The notes under the pieces: generated by a model | The model's database searches: none | What the model was told of the DNA's origin: nothing | Seen by the model: only the letters and a program-made list of their open reading frames with translations | Program-made: the position numbers and the translations under genes | Part shown: piece by piece, positions 1-8,075 of the stretch | Position numbering within the stretch: the stretch's first letter is position 1 | Layout: every line of letters starts with the position of its first letter | Assembly (NCBI RefSeq): GCF_029667115.1 | Contig: NZ_JARUIU010000003.1 | Location: forward strand, 186,001 to 250,000 | DNA from: Jeotgalibacillus sp. ET6 | GTDB taxonomy: Bacteria > Bacillota > Bacilli > Bacillales > Jeotgalibacillaceae | Direction: 5' to 3' | Length of the DNA stretch: 64,000 nucleotides

Positions 1-356
1 AGAATCACAAAAATCACACGATAAAGGAGAAAATGGCCCATATCCATAAAGCCCTCTGTACCAAGAGAGAAGATGGGCAGGAATCCCAGCACCAACGCAG
101 CTCCAAGCAGACACAGAAGAACCCAGTCCACCCTTGGGCGGTGAAGGTGATTCATTTCCCTGCCAAGCTTACCCGGACTTCCCATCCCTCCTATAGCCTT
201 GTCCTCCGCTTCGTTTTCACTCAGCCCTTTGGCCATCCAGGTCTGCGATGTTTTTCTTAAGTGCTGATCCAACTCTGCCTTCACGAAAGCTTTTACTTCT
301 TTAGATTTAATATGATGGATGACCTCTTTTAAAAATTGATCTCCTTTTTCACTCAT
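1..356 (-). CDS. FtsW/RodA/SpoVE-like protein, N-terminal part (runs off window start)
   Basis: Reading minus from the ATG at 356, a frame stays open to base 1 (118 residues seen). It starts with about 75 hydrophilic residues (MSEKGDQFLKEVIHHIKSKE...), then a first membrane segment. Such a permease-prefix (HAAS-like) domain ahead of a FtsW/RodA/SpoVE membrane body is known in Bacillus proteins encoded beside a sigma factor and a PadR regulator, as here. The start lies 6 bases after the padR stop, so the three genes form one operon. The naming rests on the prefix domain and context; the catalytic part lies outside the window. Confidence 0.6.
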   Translation of the reverse strand, partial: MSEKGDQFLKEVIHHIKSKEVKAFVKAELDQHLRKTSQTWMAKGLSENEAEDKAIGGMGSPGKLGREMNHLHRPRVDWVLLCLLGAALVLGFLPIFSLGTEGFMDMGHFLLYRVIFVI

Positions 357-362
357 CCTTCT

Positions 363-764
363 TCACTCCTGTATCAGGCCTTTTAAGACGGCAGCTCTCT
401 TTAGAGGCGTTTCCTCCGCTTTTTGCACAATTCTTCTTCCTTTTTGACTCAGCTGATAGTATTTATCCTCTTCATCCCAGGAAGCCTGAATGACCTTTTT
501 TTGTTCCAGAGAATGTAAAAAGGTGTACAAGAACCCCTCCCTGTTTTCAAATCGCTGCACCCCTCTGGACCGAAGCAGCTGCGTTAACTCAAACCCTGTT
601 TTCTTTGTACTCAGCAGCTGAAGCACGGAAAAGTACGCATGGTCTTTCTCTTCTGACCCCTTGATTTTCTCATGGACCCCTTTGCGATGCTGGGCTGAGA
701 AATTCAGCTGTCCTAATGCTGTATCTTCCATCGATTTTCGAAGCTTTTTCAGTCGATCCTCCAT
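363..764 (-). CDS. PadR-like winged-helix transcriptional regulator
   Basis: 133 residues. The middle (about 40-110) has the PadR-type layout: YFSVLQLLS..KTGFELTQLL, then ENREGFLYTFLHSLEQKKVI and a wing ending YYQLSQKGRR. The N-terminal 35 residues are a charged extension. The start overlaps the end of the sigma gene region (start 764, sigma stop at 769-771) with a GGAGG-type site inside the sigma gene, which argues for translational coupling. It sits between an ECF sigma factor and an FtsW-like protein, so it may modulate this cell-envelope operon, possibly in place of an anti-sigma factor; that is inference. Confidence 0.7.
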   Translation of the reverse strand: MEDRLKKLRKSMEDTALGQLNFSAQHRKGVHEKIKGSEEKDHAYFSVLQLLSTKKTGFELTQLLRSRGVQRFENREGFLYTFLHSLEQKKVIQASWDEEDKYYQLSQKGRRIVQKAEETPLKRAAVLKGLIQE

Positions 765-768
765 TACT

Positions 769-1302
769 TTACTCCTCCCATCCTTGTTTCATGAGTTCCT
801 TGGCTCTTCTGAGTCGTGTTTTCACTGTATTCTGCTTTACTTGAACCACTTCCGCGATTTCTTTAATCGACCGTTCTTCATAATAAAACAGAAAAATCAC
901 TTCCCTGTACACAATCGGCAGGTCCATCACAGCAGATAGTAGTCTTTCATCCTCGTCCTGTTTGATCACTTCCTGCTCAACGGTCTCTTTCGGAGTGCCT
1001 GAAAATACATAGTCTTCTTCGGTTGCCCACACATTTTTGTAGTACCAGCTTTTCATATAATCCTTGCAGTGGTTAATCGCAATTCTCCACAACCAGGTGC
1101 GCAGGGCTGACTTTCCCTTGTATGTATGAAGTGATTTGTAGCATTTCACAAAAATATCCTGCGTTAAATCCTCTGCCAGCTCTTTGTTTCGGACATAGGA
1201 ATATACCAGCTTCAAAACATCCTGTCCGTAATGATTCATCAGGTCATCAATCAATATTTCTTTCTCTTCTGCTTCCATCATTGCTGCGCTCATCTCTTCC
1301 AC
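769..1302 (-). CDS. ECF-type RNA polymerase sigma factor
   Basis: 177 residues when started at the GTG at 1302, preceded by AAAGGGGGA with a 6-base spacer; an in-frame ATG at 1401 would add 33 untypical residues. Sigma region 2 is seen at YVRNKELAEDLTQDIFVKCY and TWLWRIAINHCKDYMKS, and region 4 at DLPIVYREVIFLFYYEERS and QVKQNTVKTRLRRAKELM. Length and lack of regions 1 and 3 fit group 4 (ECF) sigma factors. It heads the sigma-PadR-FtsW operon. An ECF-like promoter sits directly upstream, which suggests autoregulation. The regulon and anti-sigma factor are unknown. Confidence 0.85.
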   Translation of the reverse strand: MEEMSAAMMEAEEKEILIDDLMNHYGQDVLKLVYSYVRNKELAEDLTQDIFVKCYKSLHTYKGKSALRTWLWRIAINHCKDYMKSWYYKNVWATEEDYVFSGTPKETVEQEVIKQDEDERLLSAVMDLPIVYREVIFLFYYEERSIKEIAEVVQVKQNTVKTRLRRAKELMKQGWEE

Positions 1303-1326
1303 ACTCGCTCCCCCTTTCACTACGTT

Positions 1327-1354
1327 AGACGAGGCACTGCGCTGAAAAGTTTTT
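1327..1354 (-). promoter_or_regulatory. Putative autoregulatory ECF promoter of the sigma gene
   Basis: On the minus strand, AAAAACTTTTC is followed after 17 bases by CGTCTA, about 20 bases before the chosen GTG start. This resembles ECF promoters of the TGAAAC-N16-CGTC/CGTA type. The -35 extension AACTTTTCAGnnCAGT recurs at 18391. Confidence 0.4.
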
Positions 1355-1427
1355 ATTAAACGTAAAAAAGAGTGGCCAGCCTCTTGGTATCCACTCTTCA
1401 TGCATGCATTAAATTTTACTTAATAGT

Positions 1428-1964
1428 TTATAATACTGCAGCCTTTTTCAAGACAGCAAGAACAAATTCATCTTTCCCATCGGTATAAACATCGCGATTA
1501 GGAGAGGTGCGGGCAAGCTCCCGCTTCAGTTGCTCATACGTAAGACATGCATCCGGATTCACTCGCAGGTAGTCACGGAAAGCCAGGTGACGTTTTAATT
1601 CTTCATTATCCTCTGCACATACATACAAATGGTGAGCCATCCATTCGGTATTTTTATCACTATATGGAACAGCTGAATTTGCCCGTTTAAAGGCTTCGCG
1701 TCCCTTGATTCCCTGATCCCCTTCGTGAGAATAGCCAATCTCAGAAAGCTTGTCTACCACTTCCGGAAGAAGTTCTCTACGTGAGATAACTACGTCAAGA
1801 TCAATAATCGGTTTTGCACTTAATCCCTCTACAGATGTGCTTCCTACATGCTCCACTCGCAAAATAAGGTCTCCAAGGTGGTGCTCAAGTACGTTTTTCA
1901 ACTCACGAAAAACTAATTTCCACTCTGGATTGTATTCTTCGATCACAATTCCGTTTTGTTTCAT
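1428..1964 (-). CDS. GrpB family protein (UPF0157)
   Basis: 178 residues. The GrpB signature is clear: EEYNPEW near residue 9, HVGSTSV at 39-45 and KPIIDLDVVI at 51-60. These form the nucleotidyltransferase-like core with two acidic residues (D55, D57) placed as metal ligands in this fold. The C-terminal half (HLAFRDYLRVNPD.. YEQLKRELA) is the usual helical tail. Full length for the family. Stand-alone GrpB proteins have no settled substrate; a role in transferring a nucleotide or CoA-derived group is only presumed. Ribosome site AGGAGC lies ahead of the ATG. Confidence 0.85.
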   Translation of the reverse strand: MKQNGIVIEEYNPEWKLVFRELKNVLEHHLGDLILRVEHVGSTSVEGLSAKPIIDLDVVISRRELLPEVVDKLSEIGYSHEGDQGIKGREAFKRANSAVPYSDKNTEWMAHHLYVCAEDNEELKRHLAFRDYLRVNPDACLTYEQLKRELARTSPNRDVYTDGKDEFVLAVLKKAAVL

Positions 1965-1993
1965 TATCCTGCCGCTCCTTTTAAACGTCTGCT

Positions 1994-2557
1994 CTATCGT
2001 TTAGAATACGTTGAACATCTCCAGTGACGCAGGCTTGACCTTGTTTTCCCCTTCCACCCGGCAGCCTGGAGCTTTTTTGCAATCAGCCGGTTAAAAATTC
2101 CATGGCCAATCAAAGCGACTGTTCCACACTTTTGAGCATGGTCGATCAGCATTTGAGCTGCCTCTTCCGCTCTGTTCGTGGCTTCCTTCAACGATTCACA
2201 CTCTCTTGAATACCCAAGGAACCATAATGAACGTAAAATAATCGACCAGATATGCGCTTTTAATCTAATCGTGTCAAAAGCTTTCGGTAAATGCGGAATG
2301 TCTACCTCGCGAAATAGGGAATCCGACAATAGAATTTCAGTTTGAAGAAAGCCGGCGGATTCTATTGCCCGATTCAAATCGCTTGTCAGCACTGCTTTGG
2401 CAAGAGAAATTTGTTTGACAGTCGATGGAGGATATCTTTCCTCTTCCCTTACACCCGCCTGGTTGTACTGTTCAAACCAGTCCCTCAGTTCTTGCTGAGT
2501 CATCCGCTTAGAGCCGGTATGGGTGGATTTTCCGTGCCGAATCAGATATATATTCAT
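1994..2557 (-). CDS. Histidine phosphatase family protein
   Basis: 187 residues from the ATG at 2557, which follows AAGGGGAAATG; the in-frame ATG at 2581 has no such site. The phosphohistidine motif IYLIRHGKS is at residues 3-11 and the second catalytic histidine is in ALIGHGIFNRL near 155. The SDLNRAIESA segment fits the family's phosphate-pocket Arg. The fold is that of phosphoglycerate-mutase-like phosphatases; the substrate cannot be told. It lies directly downstream of a GNAT gene and is probably co-transcribed with it. Confidence 0.85.
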   Translation of the reverse strand: MNIYLIRHGKSTHTGSKRMTQQELRDWFEQYNQAGVREEERYPPSTVKQISLAKAVLTSDLNRAIESAGFLQTEILLSDSLFREVDIPHLPKAFDTIRLKAHIWSIILRSLWFLGYSRECESLKEATNRAEEAAQMLIDHAQKCGTVALIGHGIFNRLIAKKLQAAGWKGKTRSSLRHWRCSTYSKR

Positions 2558-2580
2558 ATCATTTCCCCTTGAATCCGCCA

Positions 2581-3105
2581 TTAGACCATTTTGTAAAGCA
2601 GCACATCATCAATAAATTCATTTTCACTGCGCTGGATTTCATTGACCTTGCGTCCTTCTTCCTGAAACCCCATTTTCTTATAAAGAGAAAGGGCCCGGTG
2701 GTTATCTGAAAAAACGCCTAAACTGACTTTCTTAATATCCTCATGCCGTTCTGCCCACTCAAGAAGTGCGTTTAATAACAGCTTACCGATGCCTTTTCCC
2801 CGGTGCTCTGCTCCAACCATCATGCCTAGAGAGCCGGTATGAGCAAGCCGCTTTCGATGGGAGGATTGAAACACAATCCAGCCGGCGAGCTCTCCGTTAA
2901 CTTCAGCGACTATGAACGTCTCCCGGTCCTGATCGATCATTTTTTCCACCCATTCAGTGTATTGGGACAAATCACCTGTCAACTCTTCTGGCAATGTAAT
3001 CAGATAGTTCATCTCTGACACCACCGCTTTTTGAAGAACAAGTGAGGACGCTGCATCCTGAATTGTGCCGCTTCTAATTTGAATAAGATCTTGTTCTGCT
3101 GCCAT
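2581..3105 (-). CDS. GNAT family N-acetyltransferase
   Basis: 174 residues. The acetyl-CoA pyrophosphate loop reads RGKGIGKLLL (motif A) after the beta strand SLGMMVGAEH, and the C-terminal motif B is SDNHRALSLYKKMGFQEEGR. These are standard for GNATs acting on small molecules or protein N termini; the acceptor is unknown. The gene follows GGAGGTGGG at the usual distance. It shares its stop region with the start region of the downstream phosphatase. Confidence 0.85.
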   Translation of the reverse strand: MAAEQDLIQIRSGTIQDAASSLVLQKAVVSEMNYLITLPEELTGDLSQYTEWVEKMIDQDRETFIVAEVNGELAGWIVFQSSHRKRLAHTGSLGMMVGAEHRGKGIGKLLLNALLEWAERHEDIKKVSLGVFSDNHRALSLYKKMGFQEEGRKVNEIQRSENEFIDDVLLYKMV

Positions 3106-3125
3106 AGTCCCACCTCCATCATTTG

Positions 3126-3932
3126 CTACATGCGGTCACGAAGCCCTTCCTGTACAAGCTGTAGAAAATCCTCCTTTTGATCAGGATGACACGCAATTAA
3201 ATACGGTTCGCTGCTCATTCCTGTAAATTCATTTCCGTCAAAATCAATGACAATTCCGCCTGCTTCCTTTACCATCAGCAACCCGCCGTATAAATCATCA
3301 CCCTCTGAGTTATATAAAACGATCCCGTCAATATCTCCTTTTGCAAGCATCGCCCACTGCAAGGTCGGAGCCCACAGACGCACCATTCGTTTGCACGTCA
3401 CATCTATGTAGTGTCTTAGCTGCACTGCTTTGGGTTCGTTTTGCACCTGATGACCCTGAATCCACGCAACTGTCAGCCGGGAGAGGTCCGCTTTCATTTT
3501 TAAATTGATCCGCTTATCATTACAAAACGTTCCCTCGCCTAAAACAGCGGTATACATCCGATCGGCTACCGGTTCATAGGTAACTCCAAGCACCGGTTCT
3601 CTTTTATACAGCAGTGAAACAGAAGCTGAAAATACAGGAAACCCCATGGCAAAATTATGTGTGCCGTCAAGTGGATCAATTTGCCACAGCCAGTCGCTTG
3701 TGAGGCCGTTATCCCCTGCTTCTTCACTATGAATCTGGTGATCAGGGAAGGCGCTTGATAGTTTATCTAAAATGATTCTTTCTGCTATTAAATCTGCTTC
3801 TGTAACCAAATCACCAAATTGATCTTTTTCTTGTATCTTAATCGTCTGGTCAAACCGTAACTTCACTGCCGCACCGGCTTCCAGCACGGCCTGCTGAGCT
3901 GCTTTTTTTGCTGCGGGTAAAAGTGCCTTCAT
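3126..3932 (-). CDS. Inositol monophosphatase family protein
   Basis: 268 residues from the ATG at 3932, preceded by AAGGAGGACC; the frame extends upstream but lacks a site. Metal-binding motifs of the IMPase/SuhB family are in order: HSEEAG near 70, the DPLDGTHNF box near 88-96, and EGDDLYGGLLMVKEAGG near 212-228, which replaces the usual WDxAAG helix. Length is typical. Activity is Mg-dependent hydrolysis of inositol-1-phosphate or a related sugar or nucleotide phosphate; the exact substrate is unknown. Confidence 0.85.
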   Translation of the reverse strand: MKALLPAAKKAAQQAVLEAGAAVKLRFDQTIKIQEKDQFGDLVTEADLIAERIILDKLSSAFPDHQIHSEEAGDNGLTSDWLWQIDPLDGTHNFAMGFPVFSASVSLLYKREPVLGVTYEPVADRMYTAVLGEGTFCNDKRINLKMKADLSRLTVAWIQGHQVQNEPKAVQLRHYIDVTCKRMVRLWAPTLQWAMLAKGDIDGIVLYNSEGDDLYGGLLMVKEAGGIVIDFDGNEFTGMSSEPYLIACHPDQKEDFLQLVQEGLRDRM

Positions 3933-4017
3933 ATGGTCCTCCTTTTTAAATATGCTAAAGCGATTCTTGCCGCTTATCTCAAAAAGACGCACTCGATCAA
4001 TGCGTCTAATTAAATCA

Positions 4018-4713
4018 TTATTTTTGACGCTCAAGAAGCAGCCCAACATAGCCAAAGTCTTCTGTAAAATCCCAGTCAAGGAAAATCTCTTCTATTTTGC
4101 GGTTCAGTAGTTCATCCAGATTGGCTTCTACAAGAAGCGAGCGTTCCATGGGCCGTTTTGTAAGCTTAAGCACTTCCGTATAGCCTTCTTTTATAAGCGC
4201 CTTTTCAATCCCCACTAAAATATCTGTTCTTTTCACTAAAACAGTGCGGTCACTCAACCAGTACGCATCTATCCTGCCTGGAATCCTTTGCGCTTTTTCT
4301 GTTGCATCCCGAATTCGCTGTTTAAAAGCTTCTTTATTAATAAAGGAGGGGCCGTCAAAAGCGGATCCTTTAGGTTCGCCCTTCATTACTCCAATAAAAA
4401 AACCGGTTTCAAGCTCAAGGTTCCAGTCTGCGTAAAATTCTTCAATATCCAAATCAGCTATTTTTTTAAGCTCATTTTTTATATCTTCCCGAAGCTTTTG
4501 CACCAGCAGATCCCGAATCTCCAGCACTCTTTTCCATTCATTGCGTTGAAGCAGCACTTTTTCCATGGGTGCAAGAAAGCCTCGGAAGTGAATCGTGATA
4601 AAAGGACGATTGATTGTTACATAAACCGATCTGGGTCCTTTTCCGAAATGATCACGAAGCAGCGTTGAAATATATCCGCTTACTTCCTTTTGGATTGTTT
4701 TTTCAGCAGCCAT
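4018..4713 (-). CDS. MpsC-family (DUF2294) protein, tandem paralogue A
   Basis: 231 residues. Two copies of the DUF2294/MpsC module are fused. Copy one (about 1-115) has VYVTINRPFITIHFRGFLAP and ends FYADWNLELETGF. Copy two (about 120-230) has KRTDILVGIEKAL, then RPMERSLLVEANL and FLDWDFTEDFGY. The family is annotated as belonging to a Na-translocating or membrane-potential-generating system, but no membrane segment is seen and the role is unproven. It lies 60 bases downstream of a paralogue with the same double build, so the pair likely arose by duplication and acts together. Confidence 0.7.
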   Translation of the reverse strand: MAAEKTIQKEVSGYISTLLRDHFGKGPRSVYVTINRPFITIHFRGFLAPMEKVLLQRNEWKRVLEIRDLLVQKLREDIKNELKKIADLDIEEFYADWNLELETGFFIGVMKGEPKGSAFDGPSFINKEAFKQRIRDATEKAQRIPGRIDAYWLSDRTVLVKRTDILVGIEKALIKEGYTEVLKLTKRPMERSLLVEANLDELLNRKIEEIFLDWDFTEDFGYVGLLLERQK

Positions 4714-4773
4714 TCAATCGATCCCCCTTCTGTTCTGATACTCGTTGCTATCTTGTTTTTTAAGTACGCCACA

Positions 4774-5445
4774 CTAAACTTCATCTAAAACCAAAACATG
4801 GTACCCTTTATCTTTGTGGAAATCCCAATCAACGAACAATTCTGCTACGGTTTTATTTAACGCTTTATTTAAATTATAAAGTCTCAGAATTTGATACTCC
4901 ATTGGCCGTTTCGCTAACCTTAGCTGTTCTTCGTTTCCGATTTTTATCAGTTCTTTCTCGATATCCACCATAATCCCTGAACGCTCAATCAAAAGATATC
5001 GATCAGTGAGCCAGAAGTATTGAATGGAGTCCGGCTTTTTTTCCGTATGAATACTGTTTATCATGAAAATTTGCCGTACTGTGTCTTCATCCACTTCAGC
5101 GGGCCAAGTCAGTGTTTCATTTTTTGGTCCGGAATCTGAAACAGCTAAAAGCATGCCCGTTCCTTTTTCCAGATTCCAATCGGCATAAAGTTCGCTATAG
5201 TGTCGATCAGTCAATAATCCCACATGCTCTAAAAATTCGGATTTTAGAGAATAAATCATAAAATCTCTCGTTTCCATCACCCTTTTTGCATTCCCTTGAT
5301 TTACAAGTATTTTTTCGCTGGGCAGCAAAAAATCCCGGAGATGAATTAACGTAATGTAAGGGTCGGTGTTCACAAATGAAACATGCGGTTTCAATCCAAA
5401 ATGCTTCTCTATATATTCTTCAATAAATGAACTAACATTAGCCAT
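4774..5445 (-). CDS. MpsC-family (DUF2294) protein, tandem paralogue B
   Basis: 223 residues with the same two-module build as its neighbour at 4018: VSFVNTDPYITLIHLRDFLL and LYADWNLEKGTG in the first half, RSGIMVDIEKELIK, RPMEYQILRLYNL and FVDWDFHKDKGY in the second. The paralogues differ at many positions, so this is an old duplication. The gene is first in the pair; a perfect 12-base inverted repeat at 5493-5518 lies 48 bases upstream and may be its operator. No signal peptide or membrane segment is seen. Confidence 0.7.
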   Translation of the reverse strand: MANVSSFIEEYIEKHFGLKPHVSFVNTDPYITLIHLRDFLLPSEKILVNQGNAKRVMETRDFMIYSLKSEFLEHVGLLTDRHYSELYADWNLEKGTGMLLAVSDSGPKNETLTWPAEVDEDTVRQIFMINSIHTEKKPDSIQYFWLTDRYLLIERSGIMVDIEKELIKIGNEEQLRLAKRPMEYQILRLYNLNKALNKTVAELFVDWDFHKDKGYHVLVLDEV

Positions 5446-5492
5446 ATAATCACTCCTCTACCAAAAGGTTAAATGAATTCACTTACGAGATT

Positions 5493-5518
5493 TAGTGTAT
5501 AAAAAGTTTTATACACTA
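5493..5518. promoter_or_regulatory. Perfect inverted repeat upstream of the mpsC-like pair
   Basis: TAGTGTATAAAA and TTTTATACACTA flank a 2-base centre. It lies between the minus-strand mpsC-like operon and the plus-strand small gene at 5650, so it could be an operator for either. A second dyad (GTTGGTT...AACCAAC) follows at about 5530-5555. Confidence 0.45.
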
Positions 5519-5649
5519 TAAACGCATAGTTGGTTATTTTCCAATTTGAACCAACAACCCTCGACTATTTACACAATTTTCTTATTTTTGTTTAGCTGGT
5601 GCACTCGTGGGTAGATAAGTGGGATGACAAAGAATTCAGGAGGGGTTAA

Positions 5650-5802
5650 ATGACACACTTTGACGAACTGTTTTTATTTCAAAGAGATTTGAACCGTTTA
5701 AAAGAATTAAAATCTACCATACCTTCTGATAACTGCAAACGGATCGTACTCGACGACCAGATCTATTTATTAGACCGCGCCCTCCATTTGATTCAACATT
5801 AA
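5650..5802 (+). CDS. Small hypothetical protein (50 aa)
   Basis: ATG at 5650 follows AGGAGGGGTTAA at good spacing, and the frame runs 50 codons to TAA at 5800-5802. The product starts MTHFDELFLFQRDLN, is rich in leucine and charged residues and looks helical, with no membrane segment. The strong ribosome site is the main evidence that it is real. Function unknown. Confidence 0.6.
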   Translation: MTHFDELFLFQRDLNRLKELKSTIPSDNCKRIVLDDQIYLLDRALHLIQH

Positions 5803-5955
5803 ATTCATATCGAAGTGCCAAGGAAGTAAAAAGGTTTACTCCTTCTTCCGTTCCCTATATACTTGTACTAATTGAAAAACATTTGCGTTTTCAATCCTGC
5901 AGAATATATAATTACTCGTATTTTAAATCTTAATATAAAGAGGTAATATGTCACG

Positions 5956-6021
5956 GGCTTTTGAACCGCTGGCAAAGCCGGAAAAGCATCACACCTGCTG
6001 TGGTCTTTTTCGGTTTTTTTT
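5956..6021 (+). promoter_or_regulatory. Attenuator-like leader: exclusive hairpin plus terminator ahead of the 6044 gene
   Basis: GGCTTT (5956-5961) can pair with AAAGCC (5974-5979). The latter overlaps the left arm of a strong terminator, GCCGGAAAAG (5977-5986) with CTTTTTCGGT (6005-6014), which also contains an inner stem and is followed by a run of T to 6021. The two structures cannot form together. An ATG at 5948 with AGAGGT upstream could open a leader peptide across it. The ligand or signal is unknown, and no known riboswitch class was recognised. Confidence 0.45.
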
Positions 6022-6043
6022 ATTGGAAAGGACTGGTTGTTGC

Positions 6044-6238
6044 ATGAAGTATTTTGTGGATCATAAAAAGAAAAGAATTCACCATAGCAGTCACGCGGGT
6101 ACTCAATGTGATTTTTTTGATACCCCTATCGAAAAGAGGGAATTTACTACTGATCTATCTTACGTATCAAAGCTGGAGCAGGAAAGGCATTATGCTAAAT
6201 GTCCGCACTGCCGTGAACTTTTAAGCACCACTTCATAG
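6044..6238 (+). CDS. Small Cys-containing protein (64 aa)
   Basis: 64 residues from the ATG at 6044 (MKYFVDHKKKRIHHSSHAG...). The frame is open back to an ATG at 5948 that has a better ribosome site but runs through a terminator hairpin, so the shorter form is preferred. A C-terminal KCPHCRELL and an upstream TQCDFF give a possible metal-binding Cys set (CxxC plus one). Histidine-rich N-terminal part. Function unknown; expression may be controlled by the attenuator-like leader just upstream. Confidence 0.5.
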   Translation: MKYFVDHKKKRIHHSSHAGTQCDFFDTPIEKREFTTDLSYVSKLEQERHYAKCPHCRELLSTTS

Positions 6239-6268
6239 TGAAATTACCCAAAAGGCAAATAAATGGGC

Positions 6269-6308
6269 TGCTCATAATCATCAGAATTTGATGATTGTGA
6301 GCAATTTT
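6269..6308. terminator. Bidirectional terminator
   Basis: TGCTCATAATCATCA (6269-6283) pairs with TGATGATTGTGAGCA (6289-6303), followed by TTTT. It lies between the plus-strand 6044 gene and the minus-strand aldo/keto reductase, so it can serve both. Confidence 0.8.
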
Positions 6309-6315
6309 AGTTTAG

Positions 6316-7158
6316 TTAAAATTCTTCATAAAAAGCAGGGTCCTGGTCGTTCATCCTGCCTCCCGGATGAGAAAGCTCCCCAATCCTGCTCATCTCTCCT
6401 TCACTAAGTGTAAAATCAAAAATGGACAGATTTTCAAGCTGCCTGACCGGCGAAGAGGATTTCGGGATAGAAATGGCTCCAAGCTGATAGTGCCAGCGTA
6501 AAATGACTTGAGTAACTGTTTTATGATGAGCAGAAGCAATGGAATGAATGGATTCATTTTTCATAAGCTCAGCGGCTCTCGCCAGCGGACTCCAGGACTG
6601 CGTTTGAACGCCATGATCCTCATGCCATTTTCTCTGCGCTGCCTGATTGAAGAATGGATGCAATTCCACCTGATTGATGCTTGGCAGCACGCCAGTTTCT
6701 TTTTCTAATCGGTCCAGGTGCTCCGGAAGGAAATTACAAACACCGATCGAACGAATCAGCCCCCATTTTTTCGCATCTATTAGCGCTTGCCATGCTTCCA
6801 CATACTGATCCTGTTTCGGGTTTGGCCAATGGATCAGGTATAAATCATAATAATCCAGCCCTCCCCGGTACAGCGATTCCTGAATGGCAGTTACCGCGTT
6901 ATCATACCCTTGATAGCGTCCTGGCAGCTTAGACGTGATAAGCAGTTCTTCTCTTTGAACTGTGCTGCGGCGTACTGCTTCTCCAACCGTTCCTTCATTT
7001 TCATAGTTGTAAGCAGAATCAATCAAACGATAGCCGTGGTCAATCGCTCCCGTGATCGCATGAACACCCTCATTTCCTTTTAACTTATATGTACCTAAAC
7101 CAATAACCGGCACCTTCATACCGTCATGTAACGTAGCTTGTGGAATTGGATGACTCAT
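6316..7158 (-). CDS. Aldo/keto reductase
   Basis: 280 residues from the ATG at 7158, which has GAAAGGGGCGG upstream; the frame extends to 7197 without a site. The AKR tetrad is visible: Asp and Tyr in RLIDSAYNYENE, Lys in LLITSKLPG and His in LYLIHWPNP. The C-terminal NADPH-binding segment SIPKSSSPVRQLENL is present. It belongs with Bacillus YtbE/YvgN-like reductases that reduce aldehydes and methylglyoxal, but the substrate is not predictable. Single gene, with a terminator directly downstream. Confidence 0.9.
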   Translation of the reverse strand: MSHPIPQATLHDGMKVPVIGLGTYKLKGNEGVHAITGAIDHGYRLIDSAYNYENEGTVGEAVRRSTVQREELLITSKLPGRYQGYDNAVTAIQESLYRGGLDYYDLYLIHWPNPKQDQYVEAWQALIDAKKWGLIRSIGVCNFLPEHLDRLEKETGVLPSINQVELHPFFNQAAQRKWHEDHGVQTQSWSPLARAAELMKNESIHSIASAHHKTVTQVILRWHYQLGAISIPKSSSPVRQLENLSIFDFTLSEGEMSRIGELSHPGGRMNDQDPAFYEEF

Positions 7159-7324
7159 GATTAACCGCCCCTTTCTATAATGCTTTAAGTGTACCATTTC
7201 TCGACATGATATTTCTAAAAATTCGAAATAGGGATTGTTTAGGTTGCTGGTCTATTTTCCACGTGTGAAAACCAACTTTCAGGAAACGATAAGAAGACAG
7301 TGAAAAAGTAAAGGAATGAGGAGC

Positions 7325-8065
7325 ATGTTAACGATTCAACAACAGCAAGCCCTACGAAGCGAGCTTCTTGCGAGAAAAAAAGCACTGGAAGTTCACTTTA
7401 AGCACAATGATCATTTTGACCTCCAGCGAAGCCAGAAGGACGCTGTTGGGGAGCTGTCTTCCTATGACAATCACCCGGGCGATCTGGCATCTGAATTATA
7501 CGAAAGAGAAAAAGACCTCGCGTTAAATGAACATGAACGGTTTGAACTTGAAGGTATTTTGGCCGCGCTGCAAGCTATGGAAGTGGGAATGTACGGCCGC
7601 TGTATAACGTGCACAGAGGAAATTCCCTACGACCGATTAGAAGCACTGCCCGCCACGCGTTATTGTGTCGACCATACACCAGACCGAAACCAATCCCGTA
7701 ACCGTCCAATTGAAGAAAAGATCCTGACAGCAGATTTCAGAAAAACAGAGCGAAGCAAAAAGCAGGAAAGTGCCGTCTACGATTCGGAGGATTCCTGGCA
7801 GGACGTGGCTCGCTATGGAAGCTCAGACTCACCATCCGACCTTGAACATCCTCCTTCAGAGTATGAAAACATGTATGCGGACTGGGAAGAAAACCACGGG
7901 TACACAGAGGAATACGAAAATTTCGTCGGAGTTGATTTAGAAGGCAACATGACGGTTTATCCGAACAAGCAGCATGAACGCTACGAGGATGTACTCGATG
8001 AGGATAATATCATGTCTTTACTGGGTGATTTGCCATCTGAGGAAAAAGACCCTTATACAGATTGA
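7325..8065 (+). CDS. yteA: YteA family C4 zinc-finger (TraR/DksA-like) protein
   Basis: 246 residues starting MLTIQQQQAL at 7325, with AAAGGA 9 bases upstream; an ATG at 7316 abuts the site and is less likely. The N-terminal helix pair carries the family motif ELSSYDNHPGDLASELYEREKD. A zinc finger follows at about 95-120 with CITC and YCVDH. The acidic C-terminal tail (DSEDSWQDVARYGSSDSPSD) is typical of YteA. The family resembles DksA/TraR proteins and is linked to sporulating Bacillus, with no settled function. A repeat-derived hairpin at 8076-8113 probably ends transcription. Confidence 0.85.
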   Translation: MLTIQQQQALRSELLARKKALEVHFKHNDHFDLQRSQKDAVGELSSYDNHPGDLASELYEREKDLALNEHERFELEGILAALQAMEVGMYGRCITCTEEIPYDRLEALPATRYCVDHTPDRNQSRNRPIEEKILTADFRKTERSKKQESAVYDSEDSWQDVARYGSSDSPSDLEHPPSEYENMYADWEENHGYTEEYENFVGVDLEGNMTVYPNKQHERYEDVLDEDNIMSLLGDLPSEEKDPYTD

Positions 8066-8075
8066 CCATATGATG

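Noticed and set aside
33-260. Plus-strand 75-codon frame at the window start
   Set aside because: It is antisense to the FtsW/RodA-like prefix domain, which has a proper start and operon position.
5948-6043. 96-residue version of the protein starting at 5948
   Set aside because: The first 32 codons cross a terminator hairpin and look like a leader; kept only as a possible leader peptide.
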